The notes below the pieces were generated by a model that saw nothing but the letters and a program-made list of their open reading frames with translations, had not been told where the DNA came from and searched no databases. From contig NC_029518.1 of NCBI RefSeq assembly GCF_001577835.2, forward strand, positions 54,290,894-54,354,893: a DNA stretch of 64,000 nucleotides, read 5' to 3'. Made by a program: the position numbers and the translations under genes. Below, one piece after another: positions 14,260 through 27,487 of the stretch. Numbering within the stretch: position 1 is the stretch's first letter; each line of letters opens with the position of its first letter. This DNA comes from Coturnix japonica. Its lineage: Eukaryota > Chordata > Aves > Galliformes > Phasianidae.

Positions 14260-15370
14260 AGACATATATAGAACATAATTTGAGGATTTGTGTTAGCAGT
14301 CTTGTAAAAATCATGCACAGGTTGGCTTAGAGCTGATTGAAGCCTTCATTTAAGGGCCTATAACCTATGTAAAGGACAAAGATGCAAAACAGGAGGGAAG
14401 AAAATGATCTCCTCAGAATTACATAGCAGGTAAGTAGTAGAACTCAAAACTGATTTCAGGTGTTAAGCAAGGATCAACAACATCCTGCACCCATTTAGGA
14501 CAAACTACCCCAAGAAAATTTAGAAGAGACTTTCCATAGGAAAGAGAGTAACATAGAAAAGCTACAAAACAAAGTAAATAAAATGTCAAGGAGGGCTTTG
14601 CTGAAAGCCCCTGGTGGCAGTTCCAGTTTGTTTAGAAGACAGCATTTAGAAAGGACTCAAAACATTATCTTCAATACTAAAGCATCTTAGTCAGGCTCTT
14701 CTTGAAAATCACATCTTCTTTAGCAGGAAATTACTTGTTTGGCTTTGCAGTCTCTTCAGATATGTTTTTACCTTATTTCATATATCTCTATTATAGCTGA
14801 CATTGTTTATTTTCATTTCTCAGAGTCATAAATCAAAATATTTATTTGAACATCAGCATAATTACAATTCTCCAAATGGAAAGCAAGTTACCTGACATTA
14901 ACAGACGTTTTTTACTGCAACCCTTCAGTCTTTAGCCACCATTACACACCACCTGTTAATTAGAGCTACAACTTTTCCCCATGCTACTACTTCAAGCAGG
15001 TGTGACAAACATGTCTCTAGGCATCTGAAATTCACTTAGGCTGGTAGTTTAGAGCAGTTTTAGTAACAGTTATTTATTATAGAGAGAGTACATGGCTTTC
15101 CATTTCAGTGGTGCAGAAAGTATATCTTAGTCAAAGATGTCCTCATACTTGTTTTCACCCTCCTCCTATTCCTACAGAAGTAAACAAGCATTAGTTCTTC
15201 TTGTACATTGAATCTCAGAGATTACTATACATGTAATACATGATATATATGTATATATATATCAAATTAATGAAGAAAAGTGTTCAGGAAATCACAATCA
15301 CTTATTTCTTGAAAAAACAAACAAACAAAAACAACAAAACCTCAACCACCAATAATTAATTACAAATGAC

Positions 15371-15372
15371 AA

Positions 15373-15403
<31 letters not shown>

Positions 15404-15408
15404 AAGAG
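15371..15408 (+). repeat. (TA)n(GA)n compound microsatellite
   Basis: A TA run passes directly into a GA run. A shorter TA-rich stretch lies at 15,241-15,263. Confidence 0.95.
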
Positions 15409-15845
15409 ACTGAATAAGTATTGCATGTATATATGATAAAGTCTAGACAGCATCATATAGTATGTAGTGACCCTTTCTTAGCTCACCTTTTCCTATGAGG
15501 CAATACCAAATCTGTGCTTTATCTTCAGTCACATAAGCTTTAGTTTTAGACATTTTGTTTTAGATGCATTTATTTTTATAAATACTCTCCAAAGCTGGAT
15601 GCTGGAAGCTCAAATTGTATGCACATTGCAATTGAATACACAGGAACAGTTTTCTGTTATAAAGAACAGTTACAGTTCAAGTTTATCTCCGCTCCTCAAC
15701 GGAACAAATCATTACTCCAACAATGGGGATGGGCAATAAAAGCACTCTTTGGATACATAATGTAGCACTGTTTTATTTTAAAGCATAATTTAAAAATTGT
15801 TAAGCCATGTGAATATGCAGAGTGAAATAAAACCTGTAACCTTAC

Positions 15846-15895
15846 CGAGCAAAATAGCCTTGTCTTCTTTCCTTTTTCTCTTCCTTGGTCTCCAT
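15846..15895 (-). CDS. NCOA7: NCOA7, nuclear receptor coactivator 7: first coding exon (partial gene)
   Basis: On the minus strand the ATG at 15895-15893 opens METKEEKKERRQGYFA, followed by CG of a split Arg codon and the donor CG|GTAAGG at 15,845. This matches the human NCOA7 N-terminus as I recall it (MDTKEEKKERKQSYFAR). An in-frame TGA four codons upstream supports this start. NCOA7 belongs to the TLDc/LysM family near OXR1, with roles in nuclear receptor coactivation, oxidative-stress resistance and V-ATPase regulation. Only 16 codons and a fraction are here; the LysM and TLDc domains would lie left of the window. I looked for the next exon (starting LKKKKQ-like) and did not find it. Confidence 0.9.
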
Positions 15896-15977
15896 TATGT
15901 ACAGTCAAATGGGCAAGGTGAGCAGCCAGGCGTGATGCTCTTCTCCCCCTCAGTACCTCATATCCAGGCAGAGTTCT
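15896..15977 (-). other. NCOA7: NCOA7 5' UTR part of the start-codon exon (inferred acceptor)
   Basis: A likely acceptor, ttttatatacag on the minus strand, ends at 15,978. It would make the exon about 132 bases with an 82-base untranslated leader. The AT-rich stretch could instead be read as a TATA-like element of a local promoter, but the distant CpG island makes the splice model more likely. Confidence 0.5.
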
Positions 15978-18900
15978 CTGTATATAAAATTTTAAAACAG
16001 GAAGTTCATAAATCAGTGTGTCAACAATGCATACAAAACCCAGCAGTGTTGTGGAAATGCAATTGACTCACTGTTAAAGCAAAGTAGAACTTTAACCAGT
16101 CAGTGCATGACACAAGATACTCATTTAGCATACAGTAAGACAAACAATAAATTCACTCAGGCCAATTTCTCCAGCACAGAAAGAGGCGTACTGCAAAGCA
16201 GGTAATCCAAAGAGCAGTAGCAAGTTATAAAACCCTGGAAGGACTGGCAGTAGTTAAATAGGCTATATGAAAACATCTTCCTGGTGTTTCACAGATAAGA
16301 AGATCAAGAATCTTCAGAAACATCCCACACAAACAGTAAAACCAGAAAGATATGTAATGTTGACTTTATAAAGAAAAAATAATAATCTGTAAAATAGTGA
16401 GAAGTTTAAGAATAATGAAAAGGGAAAAAAATAAGAGTCATCTGCATTCTTCAAACAGCTTTTACTGCTGTGAACAATACACAAGTTCAAACAAGCATAC
16501 TAGGAGAAGAAATAAGATCAATCTCCTCCTCTCCAGATAAATTGTAGAAGTATTCAGGCCCTTGTAAATCAGAGGTGGGAATTTCAGAACTGCTTGGCAC
16601 TTACTGCAATGAATCATATGCCACATCAATTCCTTTCAGAGAATCTTGTCATGTATTTTATCCTCTTCCCCTCTCCAGTATACACTCAGCCTACCCTGAA
16701 GGCTTGTGCACATTCACAGAGTCAATTTCTTAAGAATTCTTTATCAGATTAAAATTTAAATCAAAAGTTACTACTAAGCATTTTAGTCCAATGGACAATA
16801 CAACAAAGATATGAAAAACATGTAAGTTATGATTCATAGAAGAAGAAAAGCTACTCTAGGGCGTAATCAGCTCCTACTACCTTTCTCCTACATTAAAAGA
16901 TCATACGATATAAATTCCCAGATGTCAACAATAGAGGTCATGCAGAAAAAAACAGACTAATCTATTTGAAAATCCAAAGAGCACATCATGCTGCATTCTA
17001 TCAGAAATACTTGCCATAATTTTTTTCCATGTTTAGGAAGCCTCAGTCCCTGGCAATTAAAGTCCAGTGCTTCAAAATGCACTTTCCTTACTCATTAACT
17101 TGGTATATATTCAGCACTTCATAAATAATCGAGTTGTTTTTTTTTTTTGATCTCTAGGCATCAGGCAGAGAATTATAATGGTCAGTATGTGACAGCACTC
17201 TTTAAATGGCAAATTTGACTGTGACATCTTTGGTTTATAAATAGAATACTGTTTTATCCCTGCAAATTATCATCTGCTATAGTCTCCAGCAGAACACAGA
17301 AACTGACATTACACCTGCACAGCCTGTATGAGGATATAAAGAATTCCAGTATAACCTTATCTCCTTTACTGAGGTAGGTCATTAGGCTTTCAGAGGATCA
17401 AAAATGATATCTTTGTTAGAACTGTATTTAGAATTACAACAAGCCTTTCAAAAGCACACAATCACCACCTACCTAGCAAACTACACGGAGCTCAAAGAGA
17501 GGAACTAGCTTTTCCCCTTTGCCTACTTTTCCTCTATTTATAGGCTGTGGTGTGTGCATAAGAGCACTGACTGGTCACGGATGAACCTTGTGTTGATGTC
17601 AAGAACTACCATATAACCAAAGCACTTAGATAACATTAAACTCATAAACAAAGACAACAGGACTCATAAAAATGAGAACAGGGAAGTGTCAAGAGTCCTC
17701 TCACATGACAACACAAAAGCACAGGATGAACAGAGGGAAGGAAGATCTCTATGGGATCTCATCCTGTGCAAGTGATGGAAGCATGCTCCTTCCATTCACT
17801 CCCAAGGGAGTCAAGAGGAGAATGAGTCCTGACAGTGTTGGAGCAGCAACACCAAGGCTCTGCAAGGAGAGTGAGAAGAAAGGCAGATATTGATAGGGCT
17901 TTGGTCTGGAGCTGCATGTGCTACAGAAAGCATCAGCACAAAACAATCATGGTATTGCTTAATTTAACAAATGTCAGGTTTATTGTGTTCAGAAAGACTA
18001 GAGGTAACAGAAAGGCAATCTGGTGAAAAATGGCTTAATTTCCTTCCTTTGGAAATAAAACACACAGAAATCTTGTATTCAGCAAATGAGCACTAGAAAT
18101 TTTCACAACAAAATAATTCAACGAGTCTCACTTGAATTAAAATGTATTTGGTTCACCTTCTTCAAAGAAACAAAAAGTATTATCCCAGGAAGGTCTACTT
18201 ACAGTTGAAAATCTGTACTCTGAAAGTGTTTTCTTTCAACAGTACTATGGAACAACAAATGGGTTAGGAGTGCAGCCCTTATGATCTCTGAGTTCACTTT
18301 TGTTTTCTTTTGCAATTTGTCATGTACTAATTACCTTTAAGGAACAAAAGCTTAAAAGCTAGGAAGATCAAGGTAACCTGCAATAATTGCTGCTAAGACT
18401 AGTATTTCTGAAAGGCCCTTTTTGGTTTTCAGTTAAATACCAGTACAGAAGCAACATTTACTTTACAGGTTTTTAGTATCACTTTAAAGTTACATCAGAA
18501 AAGGGAAACTAACTCCACACTTCTCCTCTGTCTGTCCTTCAACAACTCCCAGTAAAGAAATAGCAGGTATTCTTTATTAACAGCTGAAAATGTTATTATG
18601 GATACACAATTAAAATGAATTTTGGTTTCCTGGCACTCTTGTCTGATAAAGTTGCAGACTGAATCAGGCAGACTATTAAAAATGCATATATTTAGAGCAT
18701 ATTTATATGCTGGGAGGCAGATGTTACTCATATATCATGAGAACAGTCCAAGCCCAAATGATGAAAAAACTGATTTACAGAAATTACAAGCTCCCTTTAA
18801 CTCCTTCTACACTAAAACTGGAATAGACAATGATAATCTTGTTGTTATGCATCTACTGCAATGCTAATTGTTCTACAAGATAATTTCAAAAGAAGAAATA

Positions 18901-19347
18901 ATCCTGACACATAAATAATGTATTTATGTAATGAATCTGTTAAAAATGTACTGCTCTCCAAATTCAGCCAATGTCAGGTAACATCTCACCCAGTAATCAC
19001 AGGAAGAGCAAAATACAAAAATTTACTTCTTGCTGTAAGTCCTGATACTTTAAACTTTTTCATTTGTATTAGCATATTTTTTGATACTTGATCCTTCGTC
19101 TGTTTATGGTGCCAAGGAGCTACGGGAGTATTAATAATAAGGGCAGGAATGCTCCAGTAAAGCCACATAAGTAAAAGGAACAGACTGAACTCCTGACCAC
19201 CACTTCTCCTTCCGTCTCTTCTCAAGCATGAAGAATGATATACCTCACTACTTTCATTGTATGCAGACTGCAGTTTTTAAGAGACAACAGTAGACCTGCT
19301 TCCTGAACTCAATAAGAACTCAGAATTCCTGTTCTGAATGTCCTGTG

Positions 19348-19419
19348 TAGAGCCAGGAGTTCAACATCATGATTCTTGTGGGTTGTTTCCAACTTAGGAT
19401 ATTCTATTATTCTACGATT
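19348..19419 (+). repeat. CR1 LINE 3' end, short
   Basis: Diverged CR1 tail with GGTTGTTTCCAACTTAGGAT followed by ATTCTATT/ATTCTACG octamers. Confidence 0.7.
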
Positions 19420-20386
19420 TAAAATCATGCAGCTCTCTCCATTCTTTTTTACATTGTGGAGTCAATGTATCACTCAACTTTTTATCTGGTAGGATAACAT
19501 TGTAATTCCCCCCTTAGCAAATGAAGAACTAACTGAGCTCTAAGTACCTTCCACATGCTTACAAAAGAGCAGAGGAACATGCACAGATACCCTCCCTCTA
19601 GAGAGAGCAGGTGTGGGCTATAGCATCTCACACAACAACAGCTCTTTATTTCTGCTTCTCTATTCTACCTCTGCCCCAGGATTACAGATAAACAGCGTAC
19701 AGCACCTCACACTACTACACATTTCCTTAACATTATCTGCTGCAGTACAAACATTGCATTGTTGCCACTCACAGGCTTGGGGAATGAAGCATTACTGAGG
19801 ATTCTACTCAGCTCTGCAGCAGAGCGCCTTCTTATGGCCAATAAGGCATCTGGGCATACATGCCACTTTTGCACTAAAGAGCATACCATGAGAGATGAGA
19901 AGGATTACATCAACAAGTCACTATTAAGACCAAAAAATGAAATATATATGTAGTACCTTAAGTGCAGTGTTGCAAATTTCCACCAAGTTACCAGAGTAAG
20001 AAATTGTATGACAACAGAGGGAAAGTATTTTTAGCATATTAGTTATGAAACTGAACACCTGGGGTTGCTGTCTGTGTCTCTGGTCAGACCAAAGCAGTTA
20101 CCAAGCACTACACACACGCAAACACACGCATGCTAACATGGCTGTAGCACAGGATCACACAGAACATGCTTGTATGTAAAGCAATGGAGCAGGCAAGACA
20201 TTCTCTTGACCTGGACTAACTAGGTTTGGTTTTACTGCTTTTACATTCTTTTAGCCTATTTCATTTGGTTTTACTGAAAAGTTAAAGGTCTCAGAAAAAA
20301 AAAAGAACACAAAAACATTGTAGTGCTTTAGGCTGACAGGGTAATATAAACATACAGCCAGTAAAAAAAAAAAACAGATTAAGTCA

Positions 20387-20417
20387 ACTATTTTATTTAT
20401 TTACTTATTTATTTGTC
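20387..20417 (+). repeat. (TTTA)n microsatellite, imperfect
   Basis: About seven TTTA-type units with one interruption. Confidence 0.85.
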
Positions 20418-21270
20418 TTCTTTGAGCAGAATGACTTAGATAAAATTAGACTGGAAGCTTTCAGGAAAGCACTAGTACATGCCAATAAAACACAGCAGAG
20501 ACTAATTACATTCAATTAGATTCAGTAATTCAAACCAAAAACTGAGAGTTTATTCTAATGCTATCTTAAGATAAATATAAGATTATTTTACTATTACTAT
20601 ATAGTCACAACGTAATTAGCATGTAAAGTACAATGCAGTGTTAAAACACTAATAAGCTTTATCTTTATAAAGAAGTACCAGTCTATTATATTTAACTGAA
20701 GGGTACTAAGCAAAAAGTAGGAGAGCTTCCCCACTTGAGTGAAGTTGGGACTGATCACTCAGCTGGTGCTAAGAAGAACAACCCTCATCTATGCATATAA
20801 TTCCACTGACATTTAAAACATTAAGTCTGTCAAGCTTCATGCAACAGGGTTTCACTCCTAAAAGCCCCAAATGCAAAAATTAAAAAAAACTGAAAGTGAA
20901 TTTGTGTGCAAAAATGACTTCTAGACTTCCTGTTCAGACTAAATGTGCAGACCAGCATCACAGTTTCTCCATCTTAAATGCAACACTTGACAGCAGCTTG
21001 TTCTGCCTGCTACATCATGTGGACTTGCAACAGCATGTTCAGAAGCCCTGGATAATAGAGATAAAATACATAAATGAAAAACATACCTTTGGTTAAGGAA
21101 CTGGCTGCAATGGTTTCTGAAGTTATTATGCCTGCTGCAGAGGTGTTGCAAGCTAAAAGTCATTTCCATTCTTCATTAATGCGATAGAAGCAGGCTAAGC
21201 TTAGATCACCTTCAACTCATCAACTAAATACGCAAGAGCCAGAGTTCAAATAAAATAAACTCAATGATTA

Positions 21271-21575
21271 AATCATATAATCACAGAATCACTCAGGATG
21301 GAAAAGACCTAAAAGATCATTAAGTCCAACCATGACCCAACCATACTACCCTAACTAACAACCCTTCACTAAATCATGTCCCCGAGCCCCACATCCTAAC
21401 GGCATTTAAGCACATCCGGGGATGGTGACCCAACCACCTCCCTGGGGAGCCTATTCCAGCTCTTAACTACCCTTCTGTAAAGAAGTTTCTCCTAATATCC
21501 AACCTAAACTTAACCTGGTGCAACTTGAGACCATTTCTCCTCATCCTATCACCAGTAAGAGGAGACCAACACCAC
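21271..21575 (-). repeat. CR1 LINE 3' end
   Basis: Reverse-oriented copy with the octamer end near 21,271. CR1 hallmarks include CCAACCATGACCCAACCATA, ACCACCTCCCTGGGGAGCC and TAATATCCAACCTAAACTT as seen on the plus strand. About 300 bases are kept. Confidence 0.95.
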
Positions 21576-22142
21576 AGACATTTCTGATTCAGAATGTCAA
21601 TAACAAAAACTTGAAACAGCTCCTATGGACTCTCCAGCTGAATCATTCCTAGCTTACTTGGGAGGAAAAATTTACCACTAACTCAGGCTATCATATTTCA
21701 TACAGAACAAAGTGAAGCAAAAGAGCTGCCAGAAAGTCAAGGCCACAAGTGAGAGCTGTCAAGAGAAAAGCATTTAATCTTCCCAATCAGACAGCTGAAC
21801 ATCACTAGATATATTTTCCATTAAGATCAATGCATTTTACTGCATAACTCAGCAGTGGTTGTTAGAAATTAGTTATAAAACTGTAAACTGATAAGCAGAG
21901 TGCTACATCATACTGAATGAGAAAGTGCAGTACTGTTTGAAACAGAGCCACTTTGGAAGATTTTCATTTATAAGTCAGCAGTTAAGATTCTGATGATTTG
22001 CTGGCCCCCGAAGTTTTTGAAGAATTAACCCCTTCATTGTCTTGCATCCCCTGTGTCAACTCACCCCAGTTCAAGTGAAATATTAAAGCCAACCTCTCTG
22101 AACCCAACACCTTTTACACCCACTGTGTAAAGGTATACATGA

Positions 22143-22492
22143 TGTGGTGGGTCAGTATGCCAAATCCTGTATGCTTCGTGGGCTGTTGACAGAAAGAAAT
22201 TGTTTCTTCCTACAAAAATGTTGCAACAGAAGATACAAGGAAGCAGAAAAATATCAACATTCGGATATGGAGAACAAACTGCGTAGCCACCAAAATACAG
22301 ACAACCTTGTACATGTAAACAATGGAAGTGCCCAGGAATGTGTAGGGTACTGGCTCCAGTTATTTGTGAGACTCTATAAAATGTCAGCAACTTTATTAAA
22401 TAAACTATGTCTCCCAAAATTCCTTGTCAAAAACATCTGCTCTCTTTTCAGAGGCAGCAGGCTGAGACTCTGAAGGACATTGTTGTCATTCA
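22143..22492 (+). mobile_element. Possible solo LTR (ERVK-like)
   Basis: The stretch begins TGTGGTGGGTC and has a TATAAA element at about 22,375 and AATAAA about 25 bases later, in the order of an LTR promoter and polyadenylation region. No internal retroviral sequence adjoins it and terminal duplications were not established. It may be an ordinary AT-rich coincidence. Confidence 0.3.
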
Positions 22493-25400
22493 GCAAAGTT
22501 GCTACAAAGTCACAGCTCTTCTAACTGCAAGCTGAATGGTTTGCCCATTGTGCCTTTCCTTCTCAAGATACTTTGTCAGCGAAACCAAGTCTGTGCTTAC
22601 GGGAGATACTGATCTCTACCACTCTTTATAAGGTATTTCTGAGACAGATCCTTGACTGATATACCTATATCAAATATGTAGGACATTGTTAAGTGGCACT
22701 GGATCCCAGTGTCACACATCCCAGACCAAGTCACACCTCAGAGTCTTCCCTATTAATCAGTTCCTGCAAGTGGAATTTACACTGGCAAAAAAAGCATCAC
22801 CACTAATAGAGGTACAGTAAACATCCTTCATAAATTGCACAGTACAAGTACCAATCCAAAGAAAGTGGGCTTTTTGAAGGTACTAAAACAAGCCCATGCA
22901 GGAAGCAGCTGCCATGGTTTGAAATGTTGCTGCTCTTTATCTTTCTCCTTTTCACGTGCTACAGTTGCACGTTACCACTACTCCACCAAAAACTGCCAAA
23001 CAAATTACCTGTAAGTAACAGAGTCAACAGAGAGACTCCATACCTGCAGCCCGGTTTTTCTCCTGACATGTCAGCTCATATCCACTTCCAGCTGGTCTAC
23101 TGAAAGCAACACAGGCTTTTGTGCCACACAGATAAACTGCACACACACATTTGTAATGGCAGAGTTGACAGAAAAAGACAGATTTGCAGCTGTAGACTGA
23201 ACTCCTCATGTAGCCACCCTGTGCAGCAGGCCTCAGCAATTGCACAGCTTGATAACTGGCAAGAGGAGCCAGCAAGTGCCAGGCACAGACTACAGACAAG
23301 AAGTGCACACTCTCAGGGTCACAGACTTGGTTAGCACGTTCTCAGTGCTCTACAGAATAAGGCCAAGCAAATGATAAAGTATTAAAATACACATAAATCT
23401 GCCAGTTTAATGGGAAGTATTGGAACAGGTCTAGTATATTTCCAATAAAACTCATGCTGTAAAAATAACTATAAATTTTTATTTTAAAAGTAACTATCAT
23501 TTTCAATTTTCCAGGGAAAAAGAGATGAAGATAACAGCCTACTGACTTTACAATGTGAAAGATTAGCAATTATAAATGCTTCCTCTCCCACAAAAGCAAC
23601 TCAAGATAGAAGAGGTAATTGAAGGGAAACGATCATTTTCCTATTCCTCAACATCCCTTTCCAACCCACCTTGCCTGTAAGGACTGATGCAAATCCAGGT
23701 GCATGACTGCACCCTCTCTCACCTGCCTCTCAAGAAACAGTGGATCTGAGAGAATGAGTGGAGCAAAAAGGGAGTCTCGCAATAACACAATGCAAATGTT
23801 TTCTGATTTGAAACACCCTTAACAGTATCAGAATGCTAGGTTTCCATAGCAACCTCAATTCTGCCATGAATACACTGTATATTAAATAACACATTGAACA
23901 GTTTGATTGTAACAGAAAATCCTGTCTGCTTCTAACACAGGAGATAAACACAAGACACCTTCCCTGGCTACTTCTGACCTGCCCAGCCTGCAGCACTCAG
24001 CTCATCACAGTGCTTTGGCACTGCAGGGTATGACACCAGTGCAGGCCACAAGTGCCCAGATGCTGCAAGCCGTGGTGCAGCACAGCCACAGCACTCTGAC
24101 AGCCAGCTGTGCCCTTACTGCTGCATGGCCTGAGGCCTGGCTCAATAGCAGCAATGTTTCTAATTATTTCCTTCCTTCTTGCATAATTCCTTTCAGTATT
24201 GTGTAATGAAGAATGATTTAGTCCTCGTGCTCCCGTGAAACATCCTCAAAGCCTTTATTATCTTTCTGTTCATCCTTTCTCCAGCTAAGGACTCCTATAC
24301 AACATGACAAGCAGTTTCTGGTCCTGTACCGACAGCCAGCTTGCATCATTTACAAAACAAAAACTCATATGTGAAAACAAATTTACCTTGATATACAACA
24401 TAGCAGTATCACATTTACCTACCTCTAATTAGGCAGTCTCTCTGAAGAGTTACTTGCTTCTGCCCAGAAGCAGAGAAACAGTTTTTCTGTGTCATAGATA
24501 TTTATGCACAGTTGAGTGCCTGCTTGAAAATATTCAGATCTCTATATATATTAAAAAGACACAGATGACATGAACCACCTGTAGGCTTTGTTGTTGTTGT
24601 TTTTTATGGTGTTCCTAATCTGGCCTTCATTTGCTCAATGAAAAATATATTCAGCCAGTAAGACGATTCAAAGCTTGTTTTTTAAAAGGACAACTTAAAA
24701 GTAAGATTGAATTAAGGTTGAGGAGCTGCATAAAAACAGAAGCATGGAAATTATTTGGTATTATTGCTTTACCAAAAATGTTACCTTCAGGTTGTTTGAG
24801 GGTTTTAAACACTGTTACTGAACTGAGGCGTTCTTGTTGATCAGAGCAGGATAATTTTGAAACTAAAAGAATCATGCACTGACTGCAGCAACAAAGTATC
24901 TCAACATTTCTGAAGTTAAACATTCCTTTTTTGCTAGGGGAAAAAAAAAATAATTTTAAAAAAGCCTTTACACAGTTTGACCTGATTTTACAAATAGCTT
25001 CAACCAATTACTCCACTGCTGCACTTTCATGGAAGCCATTTCAGCCTCATAGTAGGTAGACTGCTGAGCCCTGTGCACACACAGATTTATGTCTGCATCA
25101 AGTGCCTTCAGAGGGACTACTTGCTTATTGTACTTCCAGTAGCTAAGTACAGTTCTGCAGAATTGGAGCCTAAAGATGAAAGCTTTGGACTTCTCTTTAA
25201 TTCCAAGATAGTCCTAACATAGCTAACAATGCTGAATGTTTCAGATTGCCCACATACTCCAAGAAAAGCCTCCAACCTTCTCTTGTTTACAGCTACACCA
25301 AAGTAATTGCTTGGCTGACCTCAAGTTGAAGTCATCTAGAATAGTTAATATATTAACAGCATTTTTTTTTTTTGGTCCATGTTAAAGCCTTTGTTTTTAA

Positions 25401-25503
25401 ACCAGCTTGGGTGTCTAAAATTTAAGATTAAGTAAAGAACAATTCAGACCTTTTCACAGACCCTCTGGAAATCTGTCTCCAAATAGGGTAAAAATATACA
25501 ACT

Positions 25504-25523
25504 TAAAAAAAAAAAAAAAAAAA
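25504..25523 (+). repeat. Poly(A) run
   Basis: About nineteen A residues, followed by further A-rich sequence. No recognised retroposon body precedes it. Confidence 0.85.
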
Positions 25524-26552
25524 GACAGAAAAAAATAAAATAAAATTTAGCTTACATCTACCATGCCTGTGTATATAATTGAACTGTAGTTAAAAAGCAC
25601 TGGCATGTTATTTGTAGGAAGTACATTATTCTAGAGCTAGATATACGTTCTGATCAATAACTACTACAAGACTTAGAAGTAAATCTACACTTCAAATCCA
25701 GAATGCGCTGCTGGGCCAGCCTAATGAACTCACAGCACGTGACATGAGCTTTTCACAAATCAACATGGGTTTTCTGAACTTTCTGCTTGCTGAATTCATT
25801 GAGGCAGAAAGATAAAATGTGAAGGGAAGCAGGAAGAAGCATTTCAAGGCCAGATAAAATAAATTTCAATTTATAACACAGCCTGCTGTCATCCTAGAGC
25901 CTTTCACTGAAGAAAATAATCACCTGTAGCTCTTTCATCACAAAATTTAGAACAAATAGTACGTGGAATGAAAAAGACATCAGAAACTAAATGATTTGTA
26001 AAACAAAGTATGAGGTAAAACTTTTAAACACAATATAATGTTGACAGCAAAGCAGTTAAGAGTTGAAAACTGTATCAGCACTGAAAGTGAAGCCCTCATT
26101 TCAGTGACATCTGCAGAACGTAAATCATTTATTAAGTTCCTAGACAGACAGGAGAGAGGAGAAAAAAAAAGGCAAAAAACTAAGGCAGAAAAGATATTTT
26201 AAAGGCCTGTTACCATTACTGAGGGACAGCCATTATTTTGCCTAAGAAATACATTTTGAAAGTTGAAGCCCTTACAGAAAGTTAATAAAACCATGAGCTG
26301 GATTCTGCAAGAAGCAGGCACTTCTGCTCTGCAGAGTTTGGTTATTTCCTTTCCAGAGGGAAAAACAAGGAACTGAACATACCTTTCTTGCTTTTCTCAT
26401 AAACCTAATCTGAAATGGACTTCAGAGATTAACAGAAGAACTAAGACCAGTTTTCTTAGGTAATGTGTTTTCTTCATTGCTCACTACTCATCAAGCCTAG
26501 AGGCAGCTCACTAACATCCATCATGGCATCAGGCCTAGCTGTTTCATGCTGG

Positions 26553-26730
26553 ATCACAGAATCAATAACCAAGGTTGGAAAAGATCCACAGGATCATCCA
26601 GTCCAACCATCTACCCATCATCAGTAGTTCTCACTAACCCACATTCCTCAACACAACGTTCAAACACTCCTTGCACACCTCCAGGGTAGGTGACTACACC
26701 ACCTCCCTGGGCAGCCCATTCCATAATGAA
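26553..26730 (-). repeat. CR1 LINE 3' end (Y-like subfamily)
   Basis: Reverse-oriented: ATCACAGAATCAATAACCAA, then GGATCATCCAGTCCAACCAT and CACCACCTCCCTGGGCAGCC on the plus strand. It is 5' truncated. Confidence 0.9.
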
Positions 26731-27394
26731 GGCAAGTCTGTGTTTTTTGAATTTATCATCCCAGTAAGCTTTTAGGGAGGAACACCCACTGGTAGCTATG
26801 GGCTGTAAAAGCTGTTATCTTCCCAGCTCAGCTTGAGATCAACAGCCACAACGGCAGTGTTCAGGAAAGGACAAAACCAGTTGACAAAACACTGGAGCTT
26901 ACCACTTGCACAACAGCGTCAAGTGCACAGTGTCAACTGAGTGAGAAAAAAAGAAAACCCTTTTCATGACAATGTGCTATTTGTACTACCAGAAACCATG
27001 CCTTACAATTTGAAATCCAATTTTCAAAACAAATAATCTACTTTTAAATTTGCTGACTGATCAGTTAGCAGCAGGCTCTGTTTTAAGGAACTGGGAATTC
27101 TTGTATTGAAGGAAGCAATTCTGCTCCCATCAACAACTATGTCAACATGAGCTCCACACCAGAGATTTTGCTTTCAGTCCTGTGTGACTGCAGCAGAACA
27201 CAAATAGATGACTTTGCAAGTTCCTGCCTAGTCTCTGCACAGCAGTGTAATGATGCCAGCCATCTCTCACTATCTGTTCACCTCCCAGCAATAAATCATG
27301 CCTGACCAACAGAGCTCAGCATCATACCACCCTGAAAAACAAAACAAAAACCAAAAACAGTAAATCAAAGGAAATGTTCAGAGATATGATTTAG

Positions 27395-27487
27395 CAGAGG
27401 GTTGTTAGTTAGGGTGCTATGGTTAGGCTATGGTTGGACTTGATGATCTTTGAGGTCTTTCCCAACCTGAGTAATTCTACGATTCTA
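27395..27487 (+). repeat. CR1 LINE 3' end
   Basis: A short copy reading GGGTTGTTAGTTAGGGTG, GGTTGGACTTGATGATCTTT and GAGGTCTTTCCCAACC, ending in ATTCTACGATTCTA octamers. Confidence 0.9.

Larger units (their letters stand above)
1..15845 (-). other. NCOA7: NCOA7 intron following the first coding exon
   Basis: AT-rich sequence from the first coding exon to the window edge. It carries CR1 fragments at 1.0-1.4 and 4.5-4.9 kb, an LTR-like fragment at 7.9-8.3 kb, AT and GA microsatellites at 14.2 and 15.4 kb, and many short open frames with no family resemblance. No second NCOA7 coding exon was found. Confidence 0.65.

Noticed and set aside
22061-22473. Opposed open frames of 118 and 109 codons
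   Set aside because: No family resemblance. They lie over a possible LTR-like stretch and are not treated as genes.
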